64,000 bases of DNA from the NCBI GenBank assembly GCA_963920575.1, contig OY986971.1:310001-374000 (forward strand), written 5' to 3'. This DNA comes from Narthecium ossifragum. Lineage: Eukaryota; Streptophyta; Magnoliopsida; Dioscoreales; Nartheciaceae. Below are positions 61,201 to 64,000 of this stretch, piece by piece. Made by a program: the position numbers and the translations under genes. The notes under the pieces were generated by a model that was not told where the DNA came from, did not search any database, and saw only the letters and a list, made by a program, of their open reading frames with translations. Numbering within the stretch: the stretch's first letter is position 1; each line of letters begins with the position of its first letter.

Positions 61201-64000
61201 TATCATGCAACCACTCAGAACATCATGAGGTCTATTTTGTGAATCAGCAGCTAATACTAAACGTTGATCCCACAGATATGACTGAAAAATCAACTGCCTT
61301 CTTAATTTATTAATATCAAGTATATCAATGATTGGCTGCCTCTTCTTTGCCTCTTTCCTCACAATCTTCTGAAAGGTTTCCTGAAAAAGGATAAAAAGTT
61401 CTATCAAAATCCGTATTCTGTATACAATAAGCCATTTAAAAACTCAAGAAGGAAAGGACTTCACATCAAATTCTCCCTTCTCCATTTGCAGAATCCCTTC
61501 AAGTTCAGCAATATGACGTCTGGATTCCAGAACTTTCACGCTAGCACCAGTCAGTGACCCAGTATTCAGGCTACTCTCCGCAATTTGGCGCAGTGCATTA
61601 AGCACTTCAGTAAATAGAAGTTCTGCCCTATCGCTCACCTGTTATCATGGAGTCTTCTGATTAGAACCCTCAAAAAGCAACAAATTCTGTATGTCTCATT
61701 AGAAGAGAATACTTTCTCTAAATCTCAGGTATAACGAACCTCATCCGCTTCTTTCTGTATCCAATCCTGATGCTGGTAGTTGAAATCAAGCTTGGATGGT
61801 GGAAGGTAAACAGAGTGAACACTAATCGATGCATACCTGAAACAAGCAACCATTGGCCCGAACCTAATCACAGAGACAAATTTGTGAGCAAATTTATCGG
61901 ACAAAAGGTGCAGAATGAATAGAGCAAATGTACAGAAGGTACCCATAGAACCGGAGGCAATCCCTGTGAAGAGAGTGGCCACAGGTAGCAACCCTACTGG
62001 CCGCAGCATGATTTGAAAAGCTCAGCTCCAAAAATTTACCAAAGGATAAACCCCAGGCAGCATCAGACATCACAATTCTTCGAGTTGCTGGAGGAAACCC
62101 ATTTACTCGAGGACATCGTAAGCACCTGTGCCACATCCAGATCTTGCCATCCTGTTTTCCTGGCAGAAGAAGCTCAGGGAGTTTCCTTACAGATATAGTC
62201 AGACTACCTTGACGATGAGTATAGCAATGAACATGTGCTTCTGAAGGCATGCCACAAGAGTGGCAACGGTTACTCTGTCATAAAAATAGCAAAAAATCAG
62301 CCTAAAAAGGATAATTACCAACACTTCAAAATATGTCAGAAAGTAGCTAACCTCGTCAAATAAATGGTCTCGTAAATATCTTCCCAAAGGCTTGTCAAAG
62401 CTTCCATAATATTTGATGCGAAAGAGATGTGCACGTTCACAAACAGTCCCTTTCCATACACATCGGGTTGATAGAGACACCAAGATGCTTTGATGATCAG
62501 AAGGTGAAGGAGGGAATTCTTCCTTAGATAATGTTTGATCATCCCTGTGTTCACCATCAAGATACGAAGTTCCTAAATCCAAGGAACCAGGTGGTTTTAC
62601 AATCATCTCATCAGCCACAATACAACCATTCTCCAACGTCCCCAAACTGTCAATGCATTTTACTGGGTTAATATGATCACCTTTAATTGTCTGGCCAATT
62701 GAAACCGTTCCACCATCAGGATGTTCCACAAAACAAACGCTGAATTTCTCCTTTGTAGCACAACAGGGAGGGCAATCTGGGGAAGTGTTAGACAACAGAC
62801 CATTGGAGGATATTGAAGAAACAGGAGCACATATTTGGGGCACTATAGCATGCTTGGCCTGCTTATTTTGTTCCATGGGAAACCCATTCAAATCATGAGT
62901 TTGTCTCATAATGGTAGGAAAGGATTGCACTAGACCGGAGTCACTGTTATGAGAAGTCACTTCTAACTTTCTGTTCTTGGACAATAAAGTTACATCTGGC
63001 TTACCCCCATTATTCAGATGTGGCCTACCAGCATCTGGCATTGTGAAACCAGGAATGATGGATATAGATTTGTCAGTGCCAGATGGTTTGTCTGGTAGTG
63101 CAACGGTTATTGGGGACTTCAGAGGTAGTTCTGGTAAAGTGGCACCTTCATCTGCGAGAAAAGATGTTTCCAAAGCCAAGTGATAAGCAGCAAAGACACC
63201 ATACTGGATGACATGTTTGACTTTCTTCAGCTCATCCTCACTAGCACCCTTGAGCAAAATCTACAATAATGCCAGAAACAAACAAATCCGTAAGACTTAT
63301 TACATTTCCAGTCTTTCAGTCCATCACTAGACTTGTGTGCATGACCGAGAGTAGAAGTTCTATCAGCAATATAGAAAACACAAACTAGTTGTGTATAGAA
63401 ACAAGGAACAAACACAAAATTGTCCAAACGCAAAACACCGTGTCTATGAACTCGATAGACTCCACGAAGCCTTGTGAATTATCTGACCTTAATTCGATGA
63501 ATAAGAAAATAAAACGTTTAAAATGCCTTGCTGATAAAGAAATATAAGAAGACATATATTCATTTTCCTTGAAAAGTTTTGAATGCTAGCATTGCCACCT
63601 TTCCAAAACTTGAAAAGTTTTAGTACGATACGGACTTCTAGGAGAAATCAAAACAAAACTAACATTAGAGACTATTTCTAAAAAATCTTGTATTGTTCTT
63701 TCACCAGCGAAATGTAGTGGCTCTTTTGCTTCCTTCTATCTGTAGAACAACAGAAATCGCATGACACTTCGTAATAGATCATTTGAAGGTGAGTACAAGA
63801 TTTGATAAGAAGCGCCTCTCATTGTAATCAAAATGCCAGTTCATTTTACCATAAAAAAATCAAAAACTTATGAAGTGTCTGAGAACTTACAGTACACCCT
63901 AATGGTTTTGGGCAGCCATCAAAAAACATCAATGTCTTCAATATTTTTTTCCCACCCTGTGCAGCACTCCCATATTCTTCGAAATACTTTTCCACATGAA
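58270..64000 (-). CDS. FAB1: 1-phosphatidylinositol-3-phosphate 5-kinase (FAB1/PIKfyve), 5' part outside window
   Basis: Eight exons are seen (5'>3'): >64000-63891, 63260-62352, 62274-61943, 61863-61740, 61638-61465, 61380-59869, 59139-58873, 58593-58270. All are GT-AG and in phase, about 1,240 residues. The enzyme makes PtdIns(3,5)P2 on endosomal and vacuolar membranes. The part in view starts in the chaperonin-like domain (KTLMFFDGCPKPLGCT, then ILLKGASEDELKKVKHVIQY) and includes the cysteine-rich region (RCHSCGMPSEAHVHCYTH, WMWHRCLRCP, CGHSLHRDCLRFYG). The C-terminal kinase has FFAKSLDDRFIIKQVTKTEL, LVMENLLFGRN, LYDLKGSARSRYNP and SIDVMDYSLLVGVDEE. The kinase core looks intact. The N-terminal FYVE finger, if present, lies beyond the right edge, so FAB1A/B and FYVE-less forms cannot be told apart. 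The gene converges on FLZ. Confidence 0.95.

Overview
The window is nuclear DNA of a flowering plant. Genes have many short GT-AG introns, and the families are plant ones: PRO-region pectin methylesterases, a DYW-class PPR editing factor, an FCS-like zinc-finger protein and a plant-type FAB1 kinase. The spacers are crowded with small DNA transposons, LINE remnants and one endogenous pararetrovirus fragment. The GC-rich coding exons suggest a monocot, but this is a weak inference and I do not name a species.

Left third (1-24 kb): a cluster of four pectinesterase genes (the C-terminal end of one at the edge, then complete genes at 2023-3871 minus, 7797-10251 plus and 21267-23906 plus). Each complete gene has two exons, split at the same place. 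The spacers hold a 9-bp-TSD Mutator-type MITE, a Harbinger-like element carrying a molybdate-transporter (MOT1) fragment, an hAT element with a LINE inserted in it, a 45-bp LINE tail with an 18-bp target duplication, an element carrying a broken ERF gene, and a LINE with an inverted 5' segment.

Middle (26.7-32 kb): a composite block laid out as (TA)n, an element carrying an LRR-kinase fragment, (TA)n, a 3.6-kb caulimovirid-like fragment (coat protein/zinc knuckle, then protease-reverse transcriptase in the -1 frame), (TA)n. No in-frame ATG precedes the protease. A canonical A AAA AAC slippery heptamer sits in the right frame at the start of the overlap, on a homopolymer that would also be an easy place for a random indel.

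Right half (32-64 kb): five housekeeping-type genes. They are mitochondrial alanine aminotransferase (15 exons, plus), an intronless 885-aa DYW PPR protein (minus), COG3 of the Golgi tethering complex (25 exons, minus), an FLZ protein (2 exons, plus) and the C-terminal part of FAB1, the PtdIns3P 5-kinase (minus, running off the right edge). Exon boundaries were set by reading phase, GT-AG sites and family continuity, and every assigned exon set sums to an open frame.

The right-half genes share no obvious pathway. The pectinesterases are a local tandem family acting on cell-wall homogalacturonan. One dispersed MITE group, with ends like GATTTGGGTACATGCC, has at least four copies across the window plus one looser relative.
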